Part shown: positions 1 to 8,571 of the stretch, piece by piece
Numbering within the stretch: position 1 is the stretch's first letter
Layout of the letters: every line of letters starts with the position of its first letter
Source: Pseudoalteromonas citrea
GTDB lineage: Bacteria; Pseudomonadota; Gammaproteobacteria; Enterobacterales; Alteromonadaceae
Reading direction: 5' to 3'
Assembly: GCF_000238375.3 (NCBI RefSeq)
Contig: NZ_AHBZ03000017.1
Coordinates: 122,461 to 186,460 of the forward strand
Length of the DNA stretch: 64,000 nucleotides
Position numbers and translations under genes: made by a program
The notes under the pieces: model-generated
What the model was told of the DNA's origin: nothing
Databases searched by the model: none
What the model saw: only the letters and a program-made list of their open reading frames with translations

Positions 1-433
1 TATCTACTTGAAACCGCACGTCGGGAGTCGTCTCTAAAGGAATGTGAATACGAGCCTGTGATGATGCCTCAAGACTTAGGCCCTGATCTCTATGGGGCTT
101 TATATAGGCATTATTATGAAGGCGCATTAAACGCGCAGATAAGACTTCACACTGAAAACGAGCAATAAGGGCCTTGATTATTGGAAGCTTTTTTAGGAAG
201 TGACTTTCTACCCACTGAGATTCATTTCCGAACGGAAATGACTGTAAAATGATATGGCTATCGACATGCTCTTTAGGCACCAATAAAGGCAATACATCCC
301 ATCGGCCTTCGTAACACGCACTATTTACGTGGTCTACCCACTGAGAACTTTGCGCAGTATTAATATCATGCGACAAGTCCAAGTCTTGTAGTGGTACATC
401 TAACTTTGCAAACGCTAGCACAGGCCCAAGCAT
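1..433 (-). CDS. Aspartyl/asparaginyl beta-hydroxylase-like protein (3' end beyond window)
   Basis: The reading frame opens with ATG at 433 and stays open to the window edge, giving the first 144 residues. Near the end is I-K-P-H-R-D (H114 and D116), followed by R-I-H-I-P-L (from R128). These are the HxD iron ligands and the Arg strand typical of the Asp_Arg_Hydrox cupin fold, a 2-oxoglutarate/Fe(II) oxygenase family. The distal His should lie in the missing part. There is no signal peptide, so a cytoplasmic enzyme is expected. Known relatives hydroxylate Asp/Asn in peptides or lipid A acyl chains (LpxO). The substrate cannot be told here. Family placement is fairly firm from the motif; the function is inference. 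Confidence 0.75.
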   Translation of the reverse strand, partial: MLGPVLAFAKLDVPLQDLDLSHDINTAQSSQWVDHVNSACYEGRWDVLPLLVPKEHVDSHIILQSFPFGNESQWVESHFLKKLPIIKALIARFQCEVLSARLMRLHNNAYIKPHRDQGLSLEASSQARIHIPLETTPDVRFQVD

Positions 434-672
434 AAAACTTCCTTTTATAACGGGTAGTGTGCAGGTTTCTACACAATAAAACCCACCACATTTACGCAAT
501 AATTAATTGCTTAAAAATAAATAATTACATGATTACATATCTTTTATAAATTACCAATTACAGCGCATTACACCATCAATACTTATTTACCTTTAAGTCA
601 TAACACGTTTATATTAATCAAAAAAGTATTTAACGACTATTATAGGTACTCCGAATAAAATCCCCCTCTACG
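434..672. other. Intergenic region, nothing recognised
   Basis: This AT-rich spacer separates two minus-strand genes. I see no open frame with a ribosome-binding site, no strong hairpin and no repeat. It presumably holds the promoter of the hydroxylase-like gene. Confidence 0.5.
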
Positions 673-1404
673 CTATTGATAATCCATTTCAATCGAACGA
701 ACCTCTTGATCAGTCATCGCTTTTAATAACGTACTTAATTTATGCGCTTTTTGTTTATTACTATCGGTAAAGCCAATAAATTGCCGCTCAGAGTGAACAA
801 GCTCTGGTAATATCGCCACTGGTAAATTAAATTGCGCAATGGTTTTTTCAGCCCAGCGCTTATCGATTAATATAGCGCCAACACGATTAGAAGCCAGTAT
901 GTCAAAGAGTGCTCTTGCGTCTTCGTCCGACCCTTCATAATAAGAACGCTTAATAATCACGGCCTTTATATCAGATAACACCTCTATGACTTCGTCTGGA
1001 TACGGGTACTCTTGTGCAATCACCACGCTAAAAAACGGAAGAGATTTAATTTTTTCAAGGGTTAAGTGACGGTTGTTTACATTGACCGCTAATGCCATCT
1101 CCCACACAGATACCATATGTTCCACTAAGTTTAGCGAATCAGAGCTATCTATATGCAAAGTAAAATCGTATTTCCCACCTTGTACATCATCAATACACCT
1201 CTTATACGGAAGCTCAGTAAATGACGCACTGATATTGGCTGTACTTAGCGCATACGTTAGTAGATCCACTTGAATACCCTTTGCTACAGAGTCCTGTTCA
1301 ACAAAACTAAACGGCCACCATCGAGAAAAGCAAAAGCTATATTCTTCACTTTGCGCAAACACGCAGCTTTGATACAAACATAGCCCAACAATAAGCCATT
1401 TCAT
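673..1404 (-). CDS. Periplasmic solute-binding protein (amino-acid-binding family 3 type)
   Basis: The protein has 243 residues. A hydrophobic N-terminal segment ends near C-V-F-A-Q-S, a plausible signal peptidase I site. The mature part begins with the 'FSRWWPFSFVEQDSVAKGIQVDLLTYAL' type of pattern that opens SBP_bac_3 domains (P-[FY]...G..VDL), and the length fits the family. Such proteins bind small polar ligands in the periplasm. No permease or ATPase gene is adjacent, so this may be a stand-alone binding or sensory protein, common in marine Alteromonadales. The adjacent genes concern amino-acid and peptide turnover, but a functional link is only suggested by proximity. Ligand unknown. 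Confidence 0.7.
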   Translation of the reverse strand: MKWLIVGLCLYQSCVFAQSEEYSFCFSRWWPFSFVEQDSVAKGIQVDLLTYALSTANISASFTELPYKRCIDDVQGGKYDFTLHIDSSDSLNLVEHMVSVWEMALAVNVNNRHLTLEKIKSLPFFSVVIAQEYPYPDEVIEVLSDIKAVIIKRSYYEGSDEDARALFDILASNRVGAILIDKRWAEKTIAQFNLPVAILPELVHSERQFIGFTDSNKQKAHKLSTLLKAMTDQEVRSIEMDYQ

Positions 1405-1476
1405 TAAATTACGCCCACACTCATCATAAAGCTTAGTTAAGCGTAATAGGTTTTAGGTAGGGTGCAAATTAACTTG

Positions 1477-1887
1477 CTATATTTTCGGTAGAATATGACT
1501 TAGCGCAAAACAAGCGAGCGTAGCAAACGACACCAAAACCCATAACCTTGCGTACTTAGTTTGTTGACAAGCATTGTAGTAACATTGACTCGGGTTATTT
1601 GGATCTATCAAGATAAAAGTTGGTGCATTTGAATTAAAGGATTGAATGAGCTGTTGCCTATAGCCAGTCTGACAACTGTGCAGTTGGCCTAAAAACATAA
1701 ACTCTACCAATAAGCTAGACTCTCCAAGTAATTCTATTGGACCCGCTTTGTGCTGTTTCACAGTGACCAAATTAATTACTTGAACTTGGCGCCAAACTCG
1801 CTTGTTTAATCGTTTTTTTTTACCTTGCCACAAGACTAAAGATGTTAAAAATAGCATCGCTACGACCAACATTAATAGCCAATTCAT
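1477..1887 (-). CDS. Small two-helix membrane protein, DUF3592-like
   Basis: The 136-residue protein has one transmembrane segment at about residues 3-19 and another at about 114-133. Between them is a soluble loop containing L-I-D-P-N-N-P-S-Q just before the second helix. That layout (beta-rich loop, 'DPxNP', C-terminal helix) resembles DUF3592 membrane proteins. Its ATG overlaps the stop of the upstream cyclodeaminase-family gene by 4 bp, so translation is probably coupled and it belongs to the same operon. No enzymatic residues are recognisable. Function unknown; an inner-membrane location is likely. Confidence 0.5.
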   Translation of the reverse strand: MNWLLMLVVAMLFLTSLVLWQGKKKRLNKRVWRQVQVINLVTVKQHKAGPIELLGESSLLVEFMFLGQLHSCQTGYRQQLIQSFNSNAPTFILIDPNNPSQCYYNACQQTKYARLWVLVSFATLACFALSHILPKI

Positions 1888-2819
1888 AATACTAGCCTGT
1901 AAACCAGCTGAGCTATTAATAAGTCACTTAATGCCATTCCTACTGACTTAAAAACGGTAATATCTTCCGCCATTCTGGTAAAATTAAGTTGGTGTATCTC
2001 ACTAAGTTCAGCAATAATATGTGACTGTGAAATGGCTCCTTCCGCTATTGGCAATAACACTTCCCCCGCCTCATTTAGTACATTGACTTTACTATCCACA
2101 AATAACTTTGCGCAACTGATCGTAACGGTATCGCACTCTCTTGCATCTTTATGGTGATTACCAATTAAATCAACATGACACCCAGGCTTTAACCAGTGTC
2201 CATTAAATAAAGGTGAATGAGCGCCAGTTGCACAACTTATAATATCAGCGCTTGCTATAGTCGCTTCATCAGCAATGCCTATACAAAATTGAATATGTGT
2301 AAACTTGCTTGTCAACGTTAATAAAAGAGATTTTGCTTTCGTCTTATTTCGGGCAATTAACGTCACTTTATTGATTGCTCTCACACTAACATGTGCCTCA
2401 ATCATATAAAGCGCTAAATTACCCGAACCAAAAAATACTAAATGCTTGCTATCAGAGCGCGATAAATACGCCGAAGCTAACGCAGAAACCCCTGCGGTTC
2501 TCCATAACGTTACACTTGTACCGTCGATTAACCCAAGGGGTTCACCATGAGTACGGTCAAATAGCATTATCTTAGAATAAAGGCTTTTCAAGCCACGTGT
2601 CATATTGCTCGGAAAATACGTAAATGACTTTACTGCGATGACTTCATCATTCCATGCAGGAAGTACAGCAAAAGCATCATGGTTACTATCACACTCATTT
2701 AATGAATAAACGTGACGTGGCGGAGTACCTGCAGGCTTCTTAAATCCATTTCTCAACGCACTGATCACTCCATCAAAGTGAAGACTGCTATGTACTTGCT
2801 GTTCTGAGATAATATGCAT
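1884..2819 (-). CDS. Ornithine cyclodeaminase / mu-crystallin family NAD(P)-dependent enzyme
   Basis: The protein has 311 residues from the ATG at 2819. An earlier in-frame ATG at 2864 would overlap the upstream peptidase by 40 bp, whereas the 2819 start has GGAG eight bases upstream. A Rossmann motif V-F-F-G-S-G-N-L-A sits near residue 130, and the pattern throughout follows the OCD_Mu_crystall family. Members include ornithine cyclodeaminase, alanine dehydrogenase and delta1-pyrroline-2-carboxylate reductase. The gene lies 5 bp after an M24 Xaa-Pro-type peptidase, which favours an imino-acid role such as reducing pyrroline-2-carboxylate derived from hydroxyproline. That role is inferred from context only. 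Confidence 0.75.
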   Translation of the reverse strand: MHIISEQQVHSSLHFDGVISALRNGFKKPAGTPPRHVYSLNECDSNHDAFAVLPAWNDEVIAVKSFTYFPSNMTRGLKSLYSKIMLFDRTHGEPLGLIDGTSVTLWRTAGVSALASAYLSRSDSKHLVFFGSGNLALYMIEAHVSVRAINKVTLIARNKTKAKSLLLTLTSKFTHIQFCIGIADEATIASADIISCATGAHSPLFNGHWLKPGCHVDLIGNHHKDARECDTVTISCAKLFVDSKVNVLNEAGEVLLPIAEGAISQSHIIAELSEIHQLNFTRMAEDITVFKSVGMALSDLLIAQLVYRLVL

Positions 2820-2824
2820 TTCCT

Positions 2825-3904
2825 TTACTCCAATATAAAGTGCTTTGGGGCATGAGTTAAACACTCATACCCATTATGATTAACTAATATGTCATCTTCG
2901 ATTCTTACCCCGCCAACATCAGGGATATACACACCAGGTTCAATGGTGATCACATTTCCAGCGTTCAATACGGTGTTATTTGTAGGCGTGATAAAAGGTG
3001 CTTCATGGAGATACAGCCCTAACCCATGACCAATACCTTTACCCCCATACTCTTTGTAACCTCCCGCATCAATTACTTTTTGTGCGGCATCATTAACTGT
3101 TGAACATGACGCACCATCACATACTTCACTCAAAGCTGCAGTATGAGCAGTAAGTACCGTATTAAATAACTGTTGCTGTTCTTGAGAGGCTTTTTTATAT
3201 ACGTAGGTACGTGTCATATCCGAGCGATATCCGTTTACTACAGCGCCAAAGTCAATCAGTATAAAATCGCCTTCTTTTAACTGCATTTCACTTGGTTTGC
3301 CATGTGGTAGCGCACTGCGAATACCAAAAAGCAGTATAGTGTCGAAACTAACACCATCAGAGCCTAACTGCTGCATTCTGTAGTCGAGAAAATTAGCAAG
3401 CTCCTTTTCAGTGATCCCGACTTTAATCTGCTTTAAGGTATCTACTAACGCCATATCAGCAATTTCTGCTGCTTTACGAATGCAACTTACTTCACACTGT
3501 TCTTTAACTGACCTCAATTGTTCTATAAGCCCTATAACAGGCTGGAAGTTGCATTTTACAAAATGGGTAATTTCCTGCCACATAGCCACTGTCACGTAAG
3601 ACGCGTCGAATCCAATATGTTCTCCTTTCGGCAAAAACCTTTTAATGCACTCACCCAAAGGTTCTGTCTCTCGGTCTCGGCATACTAGGTTACAATTATG
3701 CGACTCTTGTTTGGCGCGATCAACATATCGATAATCTGTGATTAGGGTATAGGTAGTATGAGACGCGATTAAGTAAGCAGCATTACCCGTGAACCCAGTT
3801 AAATACTGAATATTTTCATGACCAAAAACGAGCATAGCTGCCAGATCATTTTTAAGAAGTTTATGAGAAAGTTGGGTTTGACGATTAGAGTAAATAGTAA
3901 CCAT
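2825..3904 (-). CDS. M24 family metallopeptidase (Xaa-Pro dipeptidase/aminopeptidase type)
   Basis: The 359-residue cytoplasmic protein has a creatinase-like N-terminal domain (about 5-130) and a pita-bread M24 catalytic domain (about 135-355). All five metal ligands of the family are visible: D218, D229, H293, E322 and E336, in the contexts L-I-D-F-G, R-S-D-M-T-R, G-H-G-L-G, I-E-P-G-V and R-I-E-D-D. It is therefore expected to be active, removing residues at Xaa-Pro bonds from short peptides. It is the first gene of the segment downstream of the GntR gene, and a perfect GntR-type palindrome lies 50 bp upstream of its start. The exact specificity (aminopeptidase or dipeptidase) cannot be fixed from sequence alone. 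Confidence 0.85.
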   Translation of the reverse strand: MVTIYSNRQTQLSHKLLKNDLAAMLVFGHENIQYLTGFTGNAAYLIASHTTYTLITDYRYVDRAKQESHNCNLVCRDRETEPLGECIKRFLPKGEHIGFDASYVTVAMWQEITHFVKCNFQPVIGLIEQLRSVKEQCEVSCIRKAAEIADMALVDTLKQIKVGITEKELANFLDYRMQQLGSDGVSFDTILLFGIRSALPHGKPSEMQLKEGDFILIDFGAVVNGYRSDMTRTYVYKKASQEQQQLFNTVLTAHTAALSEVCDGASCSTVNDAAQKVIDAGGYKEYGGKGIGHGLGLYLHEAPFITPTNNTVLNAGNVITIEPGVYIPDVGGVRIEDDILVNHNGYECLTHAPKHFILE

Positions 3905-3916
3905 TGCGCTATGTAG

Positions 3917-3926
3917 TTGTGTACAA
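3917..3926. promoter_or_regulatory. Imperfect second GntR-like half site
   Basis: TTGTGTACAA differs from the perfect palindrome at 3954-3965 by a single central change and lies between it and the peptidase start. It still fits the T-N-G-T...A-C-N-A rule. The centres are 38 bp apart. Weak evidence alone; it may be chance. Confidence 0.35.
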
Positions 3927-3953
3927 GTAGGTCACAACATAGCGCAATATTAA

Positions 3954-3965
3954 ATTGTATACAAT
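3954..3965. promoter_or_regulatory. Perfect GntR-type operator palindrome upstream of peptidase operon
   Basis: ATTGTATACAAT is a perfect 12-bp palindrome in the 74-bp gap between the GntR regulator and the M24 peptidase. It matches the established FadR-subfamily operator pattern T-N-G-T...A-C-N-A. A candidate minus-strand promoter (TTGTAT, 17-bp spacer, TATGTT) overlaps it, so binding would block transcription. The same core recurs at 40804-40815 in front of a secreted protease. Confidence 0.6.
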
Positions 3966-3978
3966 ATTAAATATTCAA

Positions 3979-4644
3979 CTATTGGCTTTGTTCCATTTTA
4001 ACCAAAAGCTGCTTTATGTCATCTTTTGCACCTGTGATGTGTTTTTTTAAAAAGTCACAGGCTGCGTTAACGTCTTTAGTTTTACAGAACTCGAGTAAAG
4101 TACGATGCTCCTCAGGTGCGGTTTTAATACCGCCAGCAAGCAAAATATGCATACGTACATAGCGCTCAGAGTTTTTGCCGTACATCGCCACTAACTCCGC
4201 AGTTTGAGGTCGATTTGCTTTACTATATAGTTTTACATGAAACTCAGCATTAAGCTTGCCCGTAGCAAGTTGCGTATCCCCCGCGGCAGTTGCTTCTTCT
4301 AAATCATATAAAATGGCTTCAGCTTCTAACAGATCTCTTGGTGTTAAATTAACAATAGAATGCCGTAATAACTCAGCTTCTAACAAAGCGCGCAAATCAA
4401 ATATCTCATCTATTTGATCTGCGCTTAGCATAGTTGCTGTTGCGCCTTTATGAGCTTCAAAATTAACCAGCCCTTCTGCTTCTAACTGCAATAATGCTTC
4501 TCTTACAGGAATACGGCTCACATTTAACTCTTCAGCTAACGCGGCTTGGCGCAGCGGATCACCCGCTTTTATTTCTCCAGATAAGATCTTTTCTCTTATT
4601 GCTTCTGCGACAAGTTGCGTGCGTGTTTTATGCTCAATTCCCAT
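3979..4644 (-). CDS. GntR family transcriptional regulator, FadR/FCD subfamily
   Basis: The protein has 221 residues from the ATG at 4644. That start has AAAGGGG seven bases upstream. A further ATG at 4671 lies only two bases after a TATAAT element (4674-4679), so it is unlikely to be used. Residues about 5-70 form the GntR winged helix (V-S-R-I-P-V-R-E-A-L is the hallmark), and residues about 80-210 form an all-helical FCD ligand-binding domain. Regulators of this group typically repress catabolic operons until a small carboxylate or amino-acid metabolite binds. The gene sits directly upstream of the peptidase/cyclodeaminase genes and next to a matching palindrome, so it very likely controls them. 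Confidence 0.88.
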   Translation of the reverse strand: MGIEHKTRTQLVAEAIREKILSGEIKAGDPLRQAALAEELNVSRIPVREALLQLEAEGLVNFEAHKGATATMLSADQIDEIFDLRALLEAELLRHSIVNLTPRDLLEAEAILYDLEEATAAGDTQLATGKLNAEFHVKLYSKANRPQTAELVAMYGKNSERYVRMHILLAGGIKTAPEEHRTLLEFCKTKDVNAACDFLKKHITGAKDDIKQLLVKMEQSQ

Positions 4645-4673
4645 GAGTACCCCTTTAGCTACATTTGGCATAC

Positions 4674-4679
4674 ATTATA
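4674..4679 (-). promoter_or_regulatory. -10 element of the GntR gene
   Basis: TATAAT on the minus strand lies 30 bases before the chosen start codon. No good -35 is seen at 17 bp. The surrounding bases form an imperfect inverted repeat, GCAT...ATGC, which may allow autoregulation. Confidence 0.4.
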
Positions 4680-4852
4680 CATGCATCAGTCTTCACTACT
4701 ACAGTTGACGGTTGTAAGAAGATCTTCAAGTGTATTTGTTATCATTATTCGCTTGATTATAAGGGTCGCCCTCAGTTAATCAATGCGCTAAATGTCTTAG
4801 TACTTGATGCCTCGACATAATGCAATAGACTGACTATGAGACACTGAGAACA

Positions 4853-5251
4853 TTACGGAGCAACTCTTTTCCAAATCTCTTTTTCAACTAATTTGCCATC
4901 TTCATGTAACGTGTGGTGCCATAAATCACCTTCAACTTTATAGGTAAATGCCATCGTTTTACCCAATATTGATGCTACATTTCCATATTTAACATGCTCA
5001 ATAAAGTGATCTTTGTCCAAGGTATAAGTTCCTCCGCCAGCATATAGAAACTTTCCGCCCTGCTGAGTGATGTAATTAAAATGTCCGTCAGAGACTATTT
5101 TAGTAGACGTTAACTGAGGTGCCTGTGCTTCTACTAATCCATTTTCAGTTGCATATTGACCTTTAACATACTGCCAAGTACCTATAAGCGGGTTTGCCGA
5201 AACAATACTTATATTCAGCACAAAGATAGAACACGTAACTAATTTAAACAT
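4853..5251 (-). CDS. Small secreted lipocalin-like protein
   Basis: From ATG 5251 the protein has 132 residues, with a signal peptide ending V-S-A before N-P-L-I-G-T-W-Q. The mature part starts with the G-T-W motif that opens lipocalin-like beta barrels of the DUF4488/lipocalin_5 kind, followed by alternating beta strands to the end. Upstream in-frame ATGs (5266, 5281, 5335, 5347) would lengthen the N-terminus and spoil the signal peptide; GAGA precedes the 5251 start by about 9 bases. The gene is divergent from the metallopeptidase gene at 5420. Ligand and role are unknown; export to the periplasm is likely. Confidence 0.55.
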   Translation of the reverse strand: MFKLVTCSIFVLNISIVSANPLIGTWQYVKGQYATENGLVEAQAPQLTSTKIVSDGHFNYITQQGGKFLYAGGGTYTLDKDHFIEHVKYGNVASILGKTMAFTYKVEGDLWHHTLHEDGKLVEKEIWKRVAP

Positions 5252-5419
5252 AATTTTTAATCTCATGATTTTATTATTCATTATTAAAATAATAATTACA
5301 TACTTGATAGCAGTATTCACTTGAGATAGTTTCATAGTGTAAAACACAACATTTCAGTTGTTATGTTTGAATCTATTCCATCTATTCTTCATGTATTGAG
5401 TACTATAAAAAGGAAGGCC

Positions 5420-6292
5420 GTGTTGATAAAAACCATCACAATAAGCGCGAATATCATGCAATATATTATCTCGCATTTATTGGTTACCATTATGGTAATT
5501 TGGCTACTTTTGAACACAGCTCTATGTGCTGAGCCAAGCTATAAAAACTTAGCTGACTTATCAAACGCTCAGCAATCAGTTGTTAAAACTTGGATTAAAC
5601 ATGGAATTAAGGCAACTGAGCACTCTCTTGGCCAACTTGAGCAGAGTACAATTGTCGTCAACCTAAAACCACAATATTTCACCTTGGAACCCGTCCCTTG
5701 GGCCAATGTGGTTCGAGGTAAAACAGATGGTGTTGAACTGCATTTCAATCGCTATGCAAACGACACCGCTTTAATTGACGATTGGACTTTATATCATGAG
5801 CTTTCCCATTTATATCACCCACTTTTTTATTATCAAGACTTTTGGGTGAGCGAAGGGTTGGCGACCTATTTACAAAACGTCATTATGTTTAATGCCAATC
5901 TGATTTCACGCGCCGAATTTACTCATAGACTGTGGAGCGGTTTGCAACGAGGTAAACTACAAACACGGCATATAAGAAATAAGTTAAGCTCAGTCTCGGA
6001 AAATATGTGGTCATTAAATGCTCAACAGAGAGTCTATTGGAGTGGCGCTGCCTTTTTCATTGAAGCTGAAATTGCACTTAATACTCTGCCAACTCGTCAG
6101 TTCACCATGTCAGAATTATTAAACAGGTATCAGCGGTGTTGCCGAAGCAAGAATAAGCAGGCCAAAGTATTTATGTCTGAACTAGATAAAATCAGTAAAA
6201 CGGCGATATTCAGTAACTTATATCAAAAATATAAAAATAGAACAGACTTCCCAAAAATTACGAAAGAACAAATAAGTCAATTAAGATTCTAA
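5420..6292 (+). CDS. Secreted gluzincin-like metallopeptidase (M1/M61-like fold)
   Basis: The catalytic signature H-E-L-S-H is followed 15 residues later by the glutamate in W-V-S-E-G-L-A-T-Y. This HExxH...E arrangement is typical of gluzincin peptidases such as M1. Numbering from the chosen GTG (5420), the zinc ligands are H126, H130 and E145. The start at 5420 (or TTG 5423) has a strong AGGAAGG just upstream, whereas ATG 5456 has none. A long hydrophobic segment ending A-L-C-A-E-P provides an export signal. The domain is far shorter than a full M1 aminopeptidase (about 290 versus 600-900 residues), so it is probably a minimal catalytic module. Its substrate is unknown. Confidence 0.6.
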   Translation: MLIKTITISANIMQYIISHLLVTIMVIWLLLNTALCAEPSYKNLADLSNAQQSVVKTWIKHGIKATEHSLGQLEQSTIVVNLKPQYFTLEPVPWANVVRGKTDGVELHFNRYANDTALIDDWTLYHELSHLYHPLFYYQDFWVSEGLATYLQNVIMFNANLISRAEFTHRLWSGLQRGKLQTRHIRNKLSSVSENMWSLNAQQRVYWSGAAFFIEAEIALNTLPTRQFTMSELLNRYQRCCRSKNKQAKVFMSELDKISKTAIFSNLYQKYKNRTDFPKITKEQISQLRF

Positions 6293-6402
6293 ACCGTAAT
6301 TTCAACTCCCCACAGCCCGCACTAACTTTAACATGTACCGATCTATTTTTCTTCTCCATACGTACTTAATGCTCTAAACCACCTCACACACCTAAAATTA
6401 AA

Positions 6403-6654
6403 ATGCTATTCAAAGAACAAGATATATCGCGAATAATCGAGATGGCATGGGAAGACCGTACGCCATATGAAGCAATTAACATATTATACGGCTTAAGTGA
6501 CAGCCAACTGACAGGGTTTATGCGTAAGCATATGAGCAGCAATAGTTTTAAAATGTGGCGCAAAAGGCATCGGGGGCGTAAAAACAAACATTTAAAGTTG
6601 AGAAGCAGTAAAGTGACACGAAGTCACTGCAGCACACAATACAAGCCTAGATAA
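6403..6654 (+). CDS. TIGR03643 / DUF2805 family protein
   Basis: This 83-residue basic protein carries the family pattern I-I-E-M-A-W-E-D-R-T-P near the N-terminus, then G-L-S, then S-F-K-M-W-R-K-R with a Lys/Arg-rich end. It matches the small TIGR03643 (DUF2805) proteins found in many marine bacteria, often near photolyase or flavoprotein genes, though none are seen here. The helix-turn-helix-like layout and positive charge suggest nucleic-acid contact, but no function has been shown that I can name. No obvious Shine-Dalgarno sequence precedes the ATG. Monocistronic. Confidence 0.7.
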   Translation: MLFKEQDISRIIEMAWEDRTPYEAINILYGLSDSQLTGFMRKHMSSNSFKMWRKRHRGRKNKHLKLRSSKVTRSHCSTQYKPR

Positions 6655-6818
6655 GCGAGTTTAAAGGCGATATAACTGATTGAAATAAAAAATAAGCAGA
6701 ATAGGCAACCTACCCTGCAATTAATACCATATAAGTCCGGTCTTTGTGTCTACAATGGTAAATATTTTGCTAGTATTACAAACAGTTGAGCTTTTAAACA
6801 ATCTTAGTAGGTATCAAA

Positions 6819-8459
6819 TTGGACTATTTATCAACATTAAAAGTAAAAACACGGTTGGGTATAGGGTTTGGGTTTATTTTAAGCTTGCTGATTTTACTCA
6901 CCGTGATGGGAATTATAAAAGTTAACTTTATTGACCATACCCTGTCTGAAATCACCGATGTGAACTCTGTAAAACAACGATATGCAATCAACTACAGAGG
7001 CAGTGTACATGACCGAGCTATCGCGATCAGAGACATCGCAATGGCTCGCTCGCCTCAAGAAATAAATAAATTTGAATCAGAAATTAATGAACTAGCTCGT
7101 TTTTATCGTGAGTCAGAGAATAAAATGAATCAAATGAAGTCCAGCGGCGTGTTCTTTTCTCGAGAAGAACAAAACATACTAAATAAAATTGATCAAATCC
7201 AAGCCGATACACTTCCTCTTATCGAAAAAATTATCTCTGAAAAAAGAAACGGCGCGGTCATGACCGCCACGATACTCGATGAAGCACGTCCAGCATTTGT
7301 TGGGTGGCTTAATACAATCAATCAATTTATTGATTTTCAAGAGATCAAAAATCAGCAGCTAACACCTGAAGCCCGGTCTGTTGCTGGTGGATTCCAAGAA
7401 TTAATGTTGTCTCTGTGCGCTTTAGCCATTGCAATTTCGATTTTTGTTGGGTTTATGATCGAGCGTAGTTTTCGCTCCTCACTCGGTGGCGAACCATTTG
7501 AGGCAGAACGAGCAATAAAAGCGATGGCCAACGGGTCATTAACGCACACGAATACAGAACACCCACCAGGCAGTATCTTAGACTCTTTGTCTGATATGAG
7601 TAAAACGCTTACCACCACGGTGCGTAACATTGTTACAGCTTCACAAAATGTCTCAGTTCAAGTGAGTGATGTAGCTCAAGGTTCAGCTTCAGTACTTGAC
7701 GCTGCAAAGCAACAGGCATCTTTGACCGCAGATACTGCATCGAAGCTTTCAGATATGCGACATAGTATTGACCAAGTTTCACAAATTGCTCAATTAACCG
7801 AAAACAATTCATCCATGACCACCGATAATGCAAAACAAGGCAGAGAGCTGGTGTTTGATGCGGCGCAAGAAATGGAAAAAATTTCAGCTACGGTCGATAA
7901 AGCAGTTAGCCAAGTTAAAAAGTTAGAGTCTCGTACCAAAGAGATTGGCGGTATCGTGAATGTGATCAGTGGCATTTCGGAGCAAACAAACTTACTTGCA
8001 CTGAACGCCGCGATTGAAGCCGCGCGTGCTGGAGAAACAGGAAGAGGTTTTGCTGTGGTCGCAGATGAGGTTCGTCAATTAGCACAAAGAACAGGTGAAG
8101 CGACATCACAAATCGAAACCATGATTTCTGAAGTTCAAGCAGAAACAGCTGCAAGTGTTACTGCAATGGAAACTACCCAACCTCAAGTGCTTAGTGGGAA
8201 AGATCGTACGACGAAAGCCAGTGAACTGTTAGAAAATATTGAAGAACAAGCAGCTGACTCGTTAAAACGAATAAAAGAGGTTGCCAAGGCCACGTCAGAC
8301 CAAGTGAATGTTGTCGGTGATATAACCAGTGCAATGGAACAAATTTCAACCATGTCGAGCGATGCAATACAGTCGATGCAAAACAATGAAAAAGCCGTAA
8401 CGTCCTTGAATAGCCTATCAAGCCAACTTAAGGGTGAAGTCGAATATTTTAAAATATAA
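6819..8459 (+). CDS. Methyl-accepting chemotaxis protein, four-helix-bundle sensor
   Basis: The 546-residue receptor starts with TTG (6819), preceded by AGTAGG. It has a transmembrane helix (about 12-32), a periplasmic helical sensor with the N-Y-R-G-S-V-H-D-R pattern (about 33-190), a second helix (about 192-212), a HAMP-like linker with G-G-E-P, and a long cytoplasmic coiled coil. The hairpin tip [19 protein letters not shown] that binds CheA/CheW is intact (about 388-406). It should sense an extracellular cue and bias flagellar rotation. The C-terminus ends F-K-I, like the other two receptors in this window. Ligand unknown. Confidence 0.93.
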   Translation: MDYLSTLKVKTRLGIGFGFILSLLILLTVMGIIKVNFIDHTLSEITDVNSVKQRYAINYRGSVHDRAIAIRDIAMARSPQEINKFESEINELARFYRESENKMNQMKSSGVFFSREEQNILNKIDQIQADTLPLIEKIISEKRNGAVMTATILDEARPAFVGWLNTINQFIDFQEIKNQQLTPEARSVAGGFQELMLSLCALAIAISIFVGFMIERSFRSSLGGEPFEAERAIKAMANGSLTHTNTEHPPGSILDSLSDMSKTLTTTVRNIVTASQNVSVQVSDVAQGSASVLDAAKQQASLTADTASKLSDMRHSIDQVSQIAQLTENNSSMTTDNAKQGRELVFDAAQEMEKISATVDKAVSQVKKLESRTKEIGGIVNVISGISEQTNLLALNAAIEAARAGETGRGFAVVADEVRQLAQRTGEATSQIETMISEVQAETAASVTAMETTQPQVLSGKDRTTKASELLENIEEQAADSLKRIKEVAKATSDQVNVVGDITSAMEQISTMSSDAIQSMQNNEKAVTSLNSLSSQLKGEVEYFKI

Positions 8460-8571
8460 AATATTACAGCACGAAAAGCTGGCTTATTGAGCTGCTGGAA
8501 ATTAACTTTCCATCAGCTCCAAGTTTTACTGATATAATTAAGCCAGTTAGCAGTATAAATTGGGGCCAAAA

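Noticed and set aside
4645-4671. GntR start at ATG 4671
   Set aside because: A TATAAT element ends two bases upstream, and the downstream ATG 4644 has a perfectly placed AAAGGGG.
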